The notes: generated from the letters alone by a model not told the origin. A stretch of 64,000 bases of DNA from Azolla caroliniana (GCA_043228905.1 JBHGNT010000015.1:11408001-11472000); one strand, 5' to 3'. Shown: positions 11,683-22,483, counted from the stretch's first letter. A program made the numbers and translations.

Positions 11683-12510
11683 TTGTCACAAGAGAAGTAT
11701 GTGACAAAGGTGCTTCAACGGTTCAACATGTTGAAGGCAAAACCGGTCGGATGGACACTTCCGGAAAATTGCAAGCTATATGGAAAACAAAGTCCGAGGA
11801 CAAAGGTGGAGAAGACGGATATGATGAAGATACCATATGCCTCTACCGTCGGAAGCTTGATGTATGCGATGGTATGTACCCGGCCGTATATCGGATATGC
11901 AATGGGAATGGTGAGTCGGTTCATGAGCAATCTCGGAAGAGAGCATTGGAACGCGGTCAAGTGGATATAGTAACTCCAGTATCTAAAAGGCACCTCGAGT
12001 ATGTGCCTCCGGTTTGGCTCTAGAAAACCCCAACTCGATGGTTTCAGGGATTCGGATATGTCAGCTAATGCAAATACTAGCCAGTCGACATCCGGATATG
12101 TCATGACGTATGTAGGGGGAGCTGTTTCGTGGCAGTTGAGGCTACAGATGATGGTTGCATTGTCAACCACGGAGGCGAAGTACATGGCAGTTGTAGAAGC
12201 CGACAAAGAGATACTCTGGATGAGGGACTTCATCGGAGAGCTAGGGATCCAACAAGAGGAATACCGGCTCTACTGTGACAATCAAAGTACCATCCACCTT
12301 GCAAAGAACGTGGCCTACCATTCCCAGACGAAACATATCCAGCGGAGGTACCACTGGATCCGGGAGAGAGTAGTAGTTCAAGAGTTCGTGCTGACGAAGA
12401 TCCACATGGAGGAGAACGGGTTGGACGTGCTGACCAAGGTCCTGACAATCGACAAGTTGGATGCGTGCCGAAAGCGGATCGGGCTGACAAGATATCCCAT
12501 GCTGGAGTGA
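11683..12510 (+). pseudogene. Copia 1 RT thumb and RNase H
   Basis: Frame 11683-11970 covers the RT connection (PYASTVGSLMYAMVCTRPYI). Frame 12001-12510 is RNase H: STTEAKYMA, then LYCDNQSTIHLAKN and HQSQTKHI-like text (here YHSQTKHIQ), ending just before the polypurine tract. RNase H would degrade the RNA template and define the plus-strand primer. A frame shift near 11970 separates the two parts. Confidence 0.88.
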
Positions 12511-12520
12511 AGGGGGAGAT
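12505..12520 (+). promoter_or_regulatory. Copia 1 polypurine tract
   Basis: GAGTGAAGGGGGAGAT immediately precedes the 3' LTR at 12521. It is the plus-strand primer site. Confidence 0.88.
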
Positions 12521-13044
12521 TGTTGGGAAAACGGTCTCTCCGGATGGGATCCAGTGATGAATATTGAGGACCCGGTGAAAACCGGAAGAGAAGACATATC
12601 TGTAAACCGGAAGAGAAGACATATCTATAAATATGTTTTGAGTAAGCGTACTGATGTTATATTTGTAAATAGCCCTAAGTTCATATAAGTATAAATATGA
12701 CTTAGGGCAATCACTTTGTAAGGTAGTTGTTATTGTCATATTAGTGTATAACTACTGTATAGAGAGCGACAGAGAGTGAGAGAGAGAGAGAGTAGCTACG
12801 AGCACTCTTTGTTGTAACCACCGTTTGGTGAAGATCGTGAGCACGAGGTCATTGCCTCTGTGCCTCCACTTTGTATTTCCTCTCATATACTGATAGTTGG
12901 AGTCTGTGGGCTCATGTGGTTTTTCCCTATTAGGGTTTTCCACGTAAACATCCTGTGTCATTTCTGTGTACTCTCTTGTTCATCCCCCTTTCCGTGATTC
13001 AATACTCGGTTGTGGCTGAGCGATATTCCACGCTATTCTTCACA
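12521..13044 (+). repeat. Copia 1 3' LTR
   Basis: This 524-bp copy is longer than the 482-bp 5' LTR mainly because of an internal duplication near 12575-12640, where the AACCGGAAGAGAAGACATATCT segment occurs twice, and an expanded AGAG run near 12775. It ends TTCTTCACA and is followed by target duplication GTATT. Confidence 0.92.
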
Positions 13045-13049
13045 GTATT

Positions 13050-14084
13050 ACCTACTAAAAATAATGCCACATATAAATGGATGATGCGAGGTATTTATAA
13101 TATATCCATCCCAATATGATGATTAGAATTTGCACAATTTTGACATAAGACACAAATTGATAAAAGTGGTGGTGGTGTTGTGGGCAAAGATGTCGTACTA
13201 AAATCTATGAGTGAAACATCAATAGGGGAACTCATGTGGTTTTAATCGAGTTCTAAGGCTCAATAACATGAGTTAAACCTAGATGACACGTTGGAAAAAT
13301 GGTTCAAAAAGCGCCATGATGCCCACTCAATACGAAAAAATAGTCTACATGGAATTGTTACACCATTAACCGTACGTAAATAGTGTAGATGTACATAAAA
13401 ATAAGGGTACGAAAGAGAGTTAATTGTTGGTGGGTAAATGACAATTACGAGAAAATCTTAAGAAAGTAGGAAAGAAAAAATTGTGTAATTAGAAAATACT
13501 AAGGATAATAATCAAATAAATGTATGTATCATTAAGCATGCCCTAAGGTAAGAAACCCTAGGGTAGACACATGCACCTTGTCAAGACGACCACACCCCAT
13601 ATAAACAATCAAGAGATGGCTCAATACAGAGTAGAGTGGCATCGATAGTCGACATACACCTCTTCAAGACCACAACTTCCCATAGAATAGTCAAAAGATG
13701 GCTGAATAGAGGGAAGAGCGGCATACACAACATTGAACCCGTTGCACAAGATTAATCTAGAGGGGACAATGAGATATACAACGTAATATGCAAAAGGGCC
13801 ATGAGTTGAGCGTGTCCGATTAGTGCAAACACGCTCGACCCGATGCACAATAAGAATTAAAATCGTATCATGGTAGAAAGAAGAAAGACAAGACAAGAAA
13901 ACGTAATACAAATTTCAATAGACCACGAAGAACGCATCATGGAAAAGAAGAGAGATAGAGAAAAAAGAATATTCGGTTAAGAATGTTGTTTTGATCCGGA
14001 GAAGAGCATGATGAGCCTTGTTAGATCCCCATCTCTCACATGCAAAAAACATCAAAACAAAAAAAAAAACAATTGTTAGTAAAA
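13050..14084 (-). other. Gypsy C1 leader, distal part
   Basis: This interval lies between the copia insertion and the C1 primer site. It is AT-rich with no reading frame that I recognise. By position it is the untranslated leader of the minus-strand gypsy element. Confidence 0.5.
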
Positions 14085-14096
14085 GCTTTGATACCA
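14085..14096 (-). promoter_or_regulatory. Gypsy C1 primer binding site
   Basis: On the minus strand TGGTATCAAAGC begins one base after the end of the LTR. It is a tRNA-Met-type primer site and fixes the orientation of the element as minus. Confidence 0.85.
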
Positions 14097-14097
14097 T

Positions 14098-14561
14098 TGT
14101 TAAGACTCTATACTAATCAATAGACTAAAATAAATTAAAATAAGGTAAATATATTAGATAGAAGAACCCGTACCCAACCACCCCCAGAGTTATGATCAAG
14201 ACATAGCCAACCTACCACCAACGTCCCATACCGCCGGATATTAGGATGACTAATACATTGGAAGAGTTTCACACGATTGTTGTGATGAGAGCCTAGCCCG
14301 CACCACCAATCTCTAAGACAATGGCCTTCCGATGTAATCCTTTATGAGGGTAGCTAAGCCTCATATTTACACCTCTTCCTAGGCCCCTTGAATAGATGTG
14401 CATGCACCAAATCATTCATTGGTTGTCCAAATCATAATAATGCATGCACCTATCATTCCTTCTATCCAATCACATTAGTCCCTTTTCTAACATTAGTGAA
14501 CATACCCCTCACTTACATAAATATTAGTGACCTCCCTCACCTACATTAGGTGTACATAACA
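14098..14561 (-). repeat. Gypsy family C 5' LTR (C1)
   Basis: This 464-bp repeat reads TGTTATGTACACC... to ...AGAGTCTTAACA on the minus strand. Its ends and most of its length match the LTRs at 48210-48680 (plus) and 51756-52227 (minus). With the primer site at 14085-14096 it marks the 5' end of the minus-strand C1 copy, whose coding region continues at 7808-5944 beyond the nested copia. Confidence 0.9.
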
Positions 14562-14769
14562 CTTTTACATTGAGACCACGAGCCACATCCACATCGAAAC
14601 CCTTTGACCTCCCACTTCTTTTCAAGAGACTCAAATCGAAATGAAACTAGGCCTAACACATAGTTAGTTCCTTTGTAGAATATGCTACACCATAACATCT
14701 TTTTGCAATACTAGACCTCTTTTATCAATGTTCATTTTATTTTTATTTTCGTCGTTTTAGTACACATCT

Positions 14770-15239
14770 TGTGAAGAGTTACATGCGGAATCTCTTAGAC
14801 ACAACCGGCTCAGCCAGATAGCAACAGAAATAGAACGACGGTTTAATGGAAAGCATCGAAATACATAGAGAATATGCGAGAGAGACAGACAGACAAATAG
14901 AGAAACCAGAACACAACGTCTATTTCAAAATAATAATCCACAATACTCTATAAAACTCTATACATACAAATGTGCTAGATAGCACTTCTTGCACAAGTCC
15001 TTAAAAGGACTGACAAGTACTTCAATGCTCGTACTGAGCGATAGACACTAACTCCCAAAAATATGCCTATCTACTAGGCTAGGGTCACATGCCTCTAACG
15101 GCTTCTTGGTTCGCACGTGAGTCCGGCACTCGAATCCGGCTCTCCGATCCGATCCGGGCCTAGCCGATCAGTCTTCATCCTGATTCGGCTTTTGGCTTAT
15201 TCAGCCGATCCGGCCCATGTTGAGCTCACTCGCTCAACA
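14770..15239 (-). repeat. Copia 3 3' LTR
   Basis: On the minus strand this reads TGTTGAGCGAGTGAGCTCAA... to ...ACTCTTCACA, about 470 bp. It is preceded by a polypurine tract (GCTTGAGGGGGAG, plus 15240-15254) and then by copia RNase H sequence. The ends are inferred from the TG...CA boundaries and the tract. The matching 5' LTR was not found in the window. A partial copy of the same LTR start lies at about 57840-57953. Confidence 0.75.
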
Positions 15240-15667
15240 CTCCCCCTCAAGCTCAACTTAAGGTTGGTCCACCATGTCAGTCATTGCCGGTCCTTGCCTC
15301 CGGCTTCTCCTGGCATCTTCACGCCTTACTCGCGAACCTCGACCCGTCCGGTCCCGCTTTTCACGACCCATCTAGTTCCATGCTCCTCGACCTTCTCAGC
15401 CGATTTGTCTGCTCATCAAGTCCATCTCATCTCTTTTGTTGTTGTGACTTCGGCGCTTCTTGACCTGTCAGCTCCTTTGTGTCGACGTCGACTTTTGTTG
15501 CCTTCTCATCCGTTTGGCCTTCAACTGATTCGGTTCGTTCGAGTCGAACTGTTCACCTTAATCGGTTGCCTCCGATTCGTTCTCGCTCTTGTCGGAATTG
15601 GCTCTCTCCAATTAGTCTTCATCCTTCAGGCCCTTCACCACATCAGACCATGTCCAGGTCTTGGCCT

Positions 15668-16760
15668 TCATTTTCCGGTCGGCTCTGTCGTCCTTAACTC
15701 TGCCGTTGTTGCCACCGCTTCTTTAGTCGACTCAACTCTCTTTTTCTCCTTGTCTCTCCCTATTTTGGTTTCGTTCACATTCTCTTTGACTGTGCCTTTA
15801 CCTGTTCTCCTGGTTCCTATTCCAGTTCTCCAGCTCAAGTGTGACACGTCGAGACGTTGTAGCCCAAGCATCTCTGAAAAGTGTTGCAACTTGTTCGATC
15901 TGAGTGGCTTGGTAAAGATGTCAGCAATTTGTTGATTGGTTTGAACATATTGGAGTTCGACTTCACTACTTAGGACCCGCTCATGCATGAAGTGATAATG
16001 CATTTCGATATGCTTTGTGCCAGAATGGAACATGGGGTTCTTGACTAGCTGCATACTACTTATGTTGTCGTAGTAGATTAGGATCGGAGTTAGAACTTTG
16101 ATCCAAAGGTCTTGGAGCAGCCCCCGAAGCCAAATGGTTTCACAAGTGGCGATGGTAGCTCTGCGATACTCAGCTTCGGCGCTCGACAGAACCACTGTCA
16201 GCTACTTCTTGCTGCTCCACGCACCTGCCATGCTACCAAGAGAAAACATAAAGCTGAATATTGACTGATGATCCGACGCATCACTGGTCCAGTCGGCATC
16301 TGTATAACCGACTAACTTTTCGGTTATATCTTATCAGTACAACAGTCCCCGATCCTTAGTGTCGCACATGTATCACAGTCGTCGATGCGCGCATGTATTG
16401 ATTGATCACTCCGACTGGATAGTTGATGTTGGGTCGGGTGATGGTCAAGTATATGTGGCTTCCAACAATTTGTCGGAACAGTTTCTCGTTTCAAGCCATT
16501 CCGGAGTCGGAACGTAGCTTCAAATTCCGGTCAAGGAGTGTTGAGACCGGTCGGCAATCCGTCATGCCAAATTTGAATGGCATATTCAAAACATAATGTC
16601 ATTGAGAAAACAATATGCCATTGGGGGTGTGGATCACTTCGATCTGAGGAAGTAGTGAAGGTCCCCCACGTCCTTCATCTCAAATGCTCCCGATATTTGG
16701 GACTCCACTCAACTAATTTCAGCAAGGTCGGGTTCGGTAATGACTAAGTCGTCGACGTAG
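15668..16760 (-). pseudogene. Copia 3 RT (C-terminal) and RNase H
   Basis: The minus-strand frame 16195-15668 starts VLSSAEAEYRRA and continues through IWLRGLLQDL, YYDNISSMQL and HSGTKHIEMHYHF, then IADIFTKPL. This is a complete Ty1/copia RNase H. Upstream the sequence reads back through a degraded connection domain to the catalytic box LLLYVDDLVIT at about 16745-16770. Stops and frame shifts interrupt the connection region. It ends about 430 bp before the polypurine tract of the LTR at 14770-15239. Confidence 0.85.
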
Positions 16761-16762
16761 AG

Positions 16763-17042
16763 TAAGAGACACATCAGACCTTTTGGACTGTTATGAACAG
16801 TGAAGAGTCGGACTTGGAGGTAGCAAACCCCATCTTACATAACCGGTGCGTGATCTTCCAGTTCCAAGCACGAGGGGCTTGCTTCAGGCCCCTCAGGTGT
16901 CATAAGAGACACATCAGACCTTTTGGACTGTTATGAACAGTGAAGAGTCGGACTTGGAGGTAGCAAACCCCATCTTACACAACTGGTGCGTGATCTTTCA
17001 GTTCCAAGCACGAGAGGCTTGCTTCAGGCCACTCAGGTGTCG
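16763..17042. repeat. Tandem duplication, 140-bp unit, 2 copies
   Basis: The segment starting TAAGAGACACATCAGACC at 16763 is repeated at 16903 with very few differences. It duplicates part of the copia 3 RT coding sequence just upstream (minus sense) of the YVDD box, which by itself would disrupt the enzyme. Confidence 0.9.
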
Positions 17043-17059
17043 TAAGTTCGGCTTTCGCT

Positions 17060-17740
17060 TGAAATGCAGCTCACGTGCATTTCAAGAGTATTGCCTATGT
17101 GCATGTTCTCGAGTCCCGACAAGAAGCGAAGGATGCTAGACCCAAAGTCGGAGAGGTGTATTTTAGTTGGATACTCACATGAGCAGAAGGGGTATAAGTG
17201 TTATAACCTCCGAACAAAAGAAGTCCGAGTAAGTTGAGATGTCAAATTCGATGAGTCGGCATCATGGTACTCATTACCGACTCTTGACAACTCCGACCAC
17301 TCGATCACTGACGTTGATCCTAGTGAACCCAACATAATTCAGGATGCAAATTGGCGTGCCGCTATGGAGGAAGAACTGCAAGCACTCGATGCCAACAATA
17401 CTTGGGACTTGGTTGACCCTCCTCGACACTGCAAACCGATCGACTGCAAATAGGTGTATAAGGTAAAATACAACGCGGACGACTCGATCAACCAGTTCAA
17501 GGCCCGATTAGTGGCCAAGGGATATGCACAAACCCACATAATCGATACAATGAGACCTTCGCTTTGGTAGCGAAGATGACGATGGTTCATGTGGGCAGTC
17601 ACAATGGCGAGGGGTTGGCATCTCCACAGAATGGATGTGAAAAATGTGTTGAACTTCAAGGATATCTTGAAGAACAAGTGTATATGATCCAAACCGTTGG
17701 ATTCCAGTTAGAGATGAACTGGTCGACAGTGTGTCGAATT
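17060..17740 (+). pseudogene. Copia RT N-terminal half, inverted relative to copia 3
   Basis: On the plus strand this encodes the end of copia integrase (DPKSERCILVGYS), a linker, then W-AAMEEELQALDANNTW, VYKVKYNADDSINQFKARLV and AKGYAQT, then degraded MDVKN-F and LEEQVYMIQ-VGF. This is exactly the RT part missing from the minus-strand copia 3 fragment next to it, so the junction near 17050 looks like an inversion within one element. Several stops are present. Confidence 0.75.
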
Positions 17741-17893
17741 GGCCAGAAAAGTATTCTTTTCCATCATTCGACCACAGGCACTTCCTCTTCCTCTCCATTT
17801 CCCTTTCGACAAGGCTTGTGCAATGGTCTGGACCTCTTCCTCAATGAAGCACCGGAGATGTGTGAATAAAGCTTGCATTCCTTGGTCGACGAT

Positions 17894-18160
17894 CTAACCG
17901 ACTGACACCAAGTTTTTCATTATTGTCAGGATGTGTAGCATGTTCATGATTTTTCCCTTTTGTCCAACATGGCTGAGGGGAACTTCTTCGACATGTTCAA
18001 TCGAATGTGGAGTGTCGTCTCCAGTTTCGACCACTCCAAGTTGCTTCGGTTTTTCTAGATATGAGAACCACTCTTCATGGCTTGTCTTGTGATTTGATGT
18101 TCCGGAGTCAACATACCACACCTCCTATGATGGTGAGGTGGTCTTCTTCATCGAGTTTGT
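17894..18160 (-). pseudogene. Copia protease fragment
   Basis: The minus-strand frame 18121-17894 opens WYVDSGTSNHKTS, the copia protease active site (D-S-G-T/A-S-x-H). It then has G.....H and LVSVG, matching the end of protease and the start of the pre-integrase region. It is probably from the same copia 3 element. RT and RNase H on the two sides of 17050 have opposite orientation, implying rearrangement. Confidence 0.75.
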
Positions 18161-18463
18161 TGGTAGTGACCGTACCGTCGTGACAAGGAGTGCATGCAAA
18201 CTAGCACAACTATTGGGATTATGTGTGAAGAGTAAGAAAAGAAATAAAGCAATGACGTAAGTGACAATAAGGTGAGTAAGATTAGAGGTGAACAAGAGTA
18301 AAAGAGAAGGAGATGAATGAAGAAGAGAAGAGTGAGTGAGGAAAAAGAAAAGCTTAAGAAAATGTCATTAGAAAGACCTTGTGCAAACTAGTTTCGTTCT
18401 AGGTAGAGCTCATCAGTGCCAAGGTCATTTACAGCATGAGGGTAGGTTTATATAGTTATGATG

Positions 18464-18496
<33 letters not shown>

Positions 18497-18660
18497 ATAG
18501 GAGTTAGTGAGGGGAGGGAGGGAAAAAGGGGAATAGTGATAGGCATAGGATTGATAAGTAATAAGTGGAGGTGGGTTATAGGTATGTATATGATAAGTGA
18601 TAAGTGGGGGTGGGCTCTAAGGAGAGGGGGATTATAGGGGTGGGATATAAAAAGAATATA
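18161..18660. other. Non-coding; (GA)n microsatellite at about 18463-18490
   Basis: The interval contains an AGAG dinucleotide run of about 28 bp and, to its right, a G-rich/C-poor stretch with repeated ATAAGTGGNGGTGGG. It resembles the G-rich part of the 1.34-kb units further right. No coding sequence was seen. Confidence 0.55.
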
Positions 18661-18663
18661 GTA

Positions 18664-20475
18664 TTAAGTGAGAGTATTTATGGATTTATATTTAGTCTTT
18701 ACGAGAAGGGAATGAATGCACTTAGACTTAGTCCAACATATGAAGGGTCGCGGTTGTTTGGATAGTTGGGGATCTGTGAGTAAATCTATGTGGAGGTTTT
18801 GTAGCATGTCTTGAATTCCTAATCTAGGGGTATCTTTTCTATACCTAAGTTTGAAGATGACGGGTATAAGGGTACTCTTAGGTTTTCTACTATATACTAG
18901 CGATTTCCTAGCGCTAAATAGGACCTTTTTAGAATTCTCTAATATAAAAGAATGGGGATATCCTCTCTTAACTAATCTACTAAAAAATTGTTTTTTCATT
19001 TGAAGGAAACCTAAGGGGGTACTTTCTCTAATTAGGTATTGTTTTAGTTCGTTAATAATAAAATGATGTTTTAAATGAAGGGGGTGATCTGACGAGAACG
19101 AGAGATACTGATAGGCATTTTGGGGCTTTTGGTAGCAATTAAAGGAGAAATGTGAATTCTTTAGGTTAATCCATAAATCTAAGAATGGTAATCTAAAGGG
19201 GCAAGTGGTGATGGTAATTTTGATGCCATTATTAGTGGAGGTGTTATAGAACTGGAGGTAATTTTCTAATTCGGATCTAGTACTCGTCCATATCCCAAAG
19301 GCATCATATATATATCTAGTGAAATAGAAAAGATTAGGGTGTAAATTACTACCCATGGTTGTACCCTTTGCTTGTTAATAGATCGTGTTATCAAAGAATA
19401 GAAAGTGATATTATAACGTGAGTGCACTAAGTGTATAGATAAGGTTAGTTTTATAAGCTCAAAAATGTGGGGTAATGATTTTTCGTAAGGCTTCAAGTCC
19501 TAACTTAGTGGTTATGCTAGGATATAAAGATTCAACATCAAAGGTAAAGATAAAGCTATTAGGGGGTGGGTTGAGATGTTCTGAAGTTTGGACAAGGGAG
19601 TGTGAGTCTTTCAAGTATTGTTTTTGAAGGAGCGGGATAGACATGAGATGGTGGTGAAGCCATTTTGATGTTTGTTCAAAAAGGGAGTTTTATTATATGA
19701 GAAAATAGGTCTAAAGCTTATTGGGTTCTTATGGAGTTTTGGGAGGAAATAGATATTACAGACTTGGTACCCTTTTGAGGGTTTATGTAGTATGTAGTTG
19801 GCTTCTATGGTGGATAAGGTACCAAGATGGTTATTAACAATATTATTCAATCTATAGGATAACTCCTCAAGTGGATAGTGGGAGACTTTTTTATATGTAT
19901 TAGTATCGGAAAGGTGTTCTATAGCTTTGTTATAGTATGTGTCCATGTCAAGAACACACACTCCAACATTTTTGTTACCGGGCAGGATTATGATTTTGTT
20001 GTTTTTCTTAATAGATTGTAAGGCTAGTGATAAGTGAGGTGCAATCCTAGTCGGTTTTAATTTGAGTGTATGAAGTTTGTTCCTAAAGATAGTTTGGTGT
20101 TTCTCTATAATATATTCTACAGGACTGTACTTAGTAGGACATTGCCAACTAGGGTTAGGTAGCTTAAAGGGATTTTGGGGGGGATTATCCACATCTTTGG
20201 AAAAATGTTCAAGTCGAAGGGTCCTACTTAAGCTATAAAATTCTTTAAGTAGGGTAGGGGATGATGGTGGAAAATGGCAGGATGTGTTTCAAACCAAGGC
20301 TAAGGAGTTGTGTCTCATGTTTAGTGAGAGAATAATAAGAGTGGTTGTGGATCCTACTACTAACTATAGGTTTACTAAGGAGACGAGTCCAAAATTTATT
20401 CTGGGGATTCCTACTATGGGTCTTTTTCACATATGGGGAGAAGGGAAAATTAGATGTATGACATCCGAACCACAT
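18664..20475 (-). pseudogene. Penelope-like element reverse transcriptase
   Basis: Five overlapping minus-strand frames together make one reverse transcriptase. From the N-terminus: SLTKHETQLLSLGLKHILP (the LT--E---LS-GLKF-P box), IIILPGNKNVGV (the LPADKG region), YNKAIEHLSDTNTY, FLPKLHKNP with FRPIFS, FTFDVESLYPSI, RYIYDAFGIW and RLPFLDLWI. This order is specific to Penelope-like elements. The C-terminus ends after PFICWTKSKCI; I see no GIY-YIG endonuclease. The catalytic box reads YIYD rather than YIDD, and frame shifts near 20230, 19630, 19480 and 19300 break the protein, so this copy is dead. It is directly continuous with tandem unit 1 at its 5' side. Confidence 0.85.
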
Positions 20476-20538
20476 GAAAGTATCTAAAGTAGAAGTAGGT
20501 CTATCACGAAGGTAAAAGAGACGTTAAGCGGGATGTAT

Positions 20539-20576
20539 GGCGTGCCGAAACTATTTACTATCTCGTTTGGCACGCC
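20539..20576. repeat. Hairpin in tandem unit 1
   Basis: GGCGTGCC and GGCACGCC form perfect 8-bp arms around a 22-base spacer (CGAAAC... to ...GTTT). The same structure recurs at 21896-21933, 30574-30611 (one arm base changed) and 31911-31948, and in a decayed form at about 33247. A reverse-oriented TTTCGGCACGCC also lies at 21228-21239. Confidence 0.8.
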
Positions 20577-20929
20577 TAGCTACACGTTTTTTGTCCTAAC
20601 ATTATTATATGGGAAAGTTTGTTGTTTCGTGGGAAGGGGGCAATTATTGTGAGTGGGGCTAGGTTATTTTTTCTGGGGAATTTGATATACATGCGGGGGA
20701 AATTTAGAGAGTGGGGTAGAATATTGAAATCTAGTAGAAGTGGAAGCGGAGTCATGTGTAAAGAAGGGGGGGTATGCGTAGGAAATGCATGAAAAGGGGA
20801 AGGGGTATTGTTTGGAAATAGGAAAACGGTGTGAGGGTGATTAGGGCGAAATAAGGGCAAATGGGTAGGGGTATTGTTAAAAAATAGGGGAGGGGTATGA
20901 GGGAGGTTTATAGAAAATAAAGGGGGCAT
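20576..20929 (-). other. Conserved Pro/His-rich minus frame in tandem units
   Basis: A 117-codon minus-strand frame rich in HTPPLFF-N-PTHLPLF repeats recurs with the same length and stop at 21933-22286 and 31948-32301, and in altered form in units 3 and 5. The frame follows from a G-rich plus strand with few T-A-A/G combinations, so openness alone is weak evidence for coding. It could be part of an ORF1 of the Penelope element or simply structured leader sequence. I do not recognise the product. Confidence 0.3.
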
Positions 20930-21082
20930 GCATCAAATTTGTAGCAAATAAGGATAGGGGAGGAGCTATGTGAGTAGCGTTAAACGCATATGGGAAGTAA
21001 GAGGGTATGTTTGTAATTGTCTGCAAGGGCGGCGTGGGGAGGAGAGGGAGGAGGAGGGTCGTGACATGGCTTCCACGATCTC

Positions 21083-21355
21083 CTACACAGCTGCCAAGGG
21101 GATACACGGCTTGTCTTCCGTTGTTACGTGTGCCGCTTTCATAAGATGTATGGCCTTCGCATTGGCGGAAGGCCTTGTGTCTTCCGCTATCACCTGAACA
21201 ACCTTTGTAGGCTGTGCGTACCTCCCATTTCGGCACGCCGCATACTGATCATCACAGCTCATGTAACCGCCGTAATAGCGTGACATGCGTCCACCATTGT
21301 CGTACATGTAGTTGTTGTCTAAGTAAGATCTTCGCTCTCTATTGTATCGTTCCAA
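21083..21355 (-). other. Conserved Tyr/Gly/Arg-rich minus frame in tandem units
   Basis: The minus frame contains SRYYGGYMS-DDQYAACRNG and then KAAHVTTED. Nearly the same text occurs at 32455-32679 and, frame-shifted, in units 3 and 5. Y/G/R-rich tracts are common in RNA-binding ORF1 proteins of retroelements, but this is only a compositional resemblance. I do not recognise the family. Confidence 0.3.
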
Positions 21356-21690
21356 ACCAAATTCTCATGACGTATGTAGGTGATGTATAGGCCACAAGTG
21401 TGGTTCGTCCAAGCCTAAAATATGTTGGGTTCAATTTCATTGGATGTGAGGATGTTGAACAAGTGCTCTCGGTGTGTATGTCGCTTCCCCCGTGCATGAG
21501 GGAACAGAGTGCACTAGATGATTAGTTGGGTTATAGCTAGGATTAAAGAAAGGGCGGTTAGGGTTATAAAGTATGACTCGTGGGCCATAATGGTTTTGAT
21601 GAGGATTTCTACTTACCTGGTTATTTGTTATCTCGCACATGTATTGCGGGAGGTTGTGATGGTTACAAGGTTGAGGATTTCTAATGAAAA

Positions 21691-22483
21691 TAAGAGTGGT
21701 TGTGGATCCTACTACTAGTTATAGGTTTACTAAGGAGACGAGTCCAAATTAAATATTACGGGGTTTCCTATTATGGGTCTTTTTCACATATGGGGAGAAG
21801 GGAAAATTAGATGTATGACATCCGAACCACATGAAAGTATCTAAAGTAGAAGTAGGTCTATCGAGAAGGTAAAAGAGACGTTAAGCGGGATGTATGGCGT
21901 GCCGAAACTATTTACTATCTCGTTTGGCACGCCTAGCTACACGTTTTTTGTCCTAACATTATTCTATAGGAAAGTTTGTTGTTTCCTGGGAAGGGGGCGA
22001 TTAATGTGAGTGGGGCTAGGTTATTTTTTATGGAGAATTTGATATACATGCGGGGGAAATTTAGAGGGTGGGGTAGAATATTGAAATCTAGTAAAAGTGG
22101 AAGGGGAGTCATTTGTAAAGAAGGGGGGGTATGCGTAGGAAATGCATAAAAAGGGGAAGGGGTATTGTTTGGAAATAGGAAATTGGTGTGGGGGTGATTA
22201 CGGGGAAATAAGGGCAAATGGGTAGGGTTATTGTTAAAAAATAGGGGAGGGGTATGAGCGAGGTTTATAGAAAATACAGGGGGCATGCATCAAATTTGTA
22301 GGAAGTAAGGATGGGGGAGGAGAGATGTGAGTAGGGTTAAACGCATATGGGAAGTAAGAGGGTATGTTTGTAATTTTCTGCAAGGGCGGGCTGGGGAGGA
22401 GAGGGAGGAGGGTCGTGCCATGGCTTCTGCGATCTCCTACACAGCTGCCAAGGGGATACACGACCTGTGTTCCGTTGTGACGT
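21691..22483 (-). repeat. Tandem unit 2, left part
   Basis: This copies unit 1 from the GTGGTTGTGG anchor through the hairpin at 21896-21933 and the Pro/His-rich frame. It is interrupted at 22484 by the gypsy B 5' LTR after the sequence ACGT. The remainder of the unit resumes at about 29841. Confidence 0.85.

Larger units (their letters stand above)
8199..13044 (+). mobile_element. Ty1/copia element 1 (complete, defective)
   Basis: A full-length copia element with 5' LTR 8199-8680, internal region, and 3' LTR 12521-13044. It is flanked by a perfect 5-bp target duplication GTATT (8194-8198 and 13045-13049). Domain order is gag, zinc knuckle, protease, integrase, reverse transcriptase, RNase H, as expected for Ty1/copia. 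It sits inside the leader of the minus-strand gypsy element C1 and so is younger than C1. Numerous stops and an internal deletion in RT make it non-autonomous. Confidence 0.93.
20336..21690 (-). repeat. Penelope-associated tandem unit 1 (~1355 bp)
   Basis: This is the first of about five tandem units, anchored on GTGGTTGTGGATCCTACTAC at 20341, 21696, 30374, 31711 and 33047. Each unit starts with about 150 bp of the Penelope ORF 5' end, then a hairpin (20539-20576), a G-rich (plus) region giving a Pro/His-rich minus frame, and a Tyr/Gly/Arg-rich minus frame. Tandem 5' partial copies are a known feature of Penelope-like elements. In unit 1 the element body runs directly into the repeat. Confidence 0.85.

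Noticed and set aside
15117-15935. 272-codon plus-strand frame
   Set aside because: It is antisense to copia RNase H and the LTR; the pyrimidine-rich composition keeps it open.
18161-18660. Telomeric repeats next to the Penelope element
   Set aside because: The G-rich text is irregular (GTGGGGGTGGG) and contains no TTTAGGG-type array.
20336-21690. Hammerhead ribozyme in the Penelope tandem units
   Set aside because: Penelope elements can carry one, but I found no CTGATGA core with a correctly placed GAAA; only GTGATGA occurs on the minus strand, with implausible stems.
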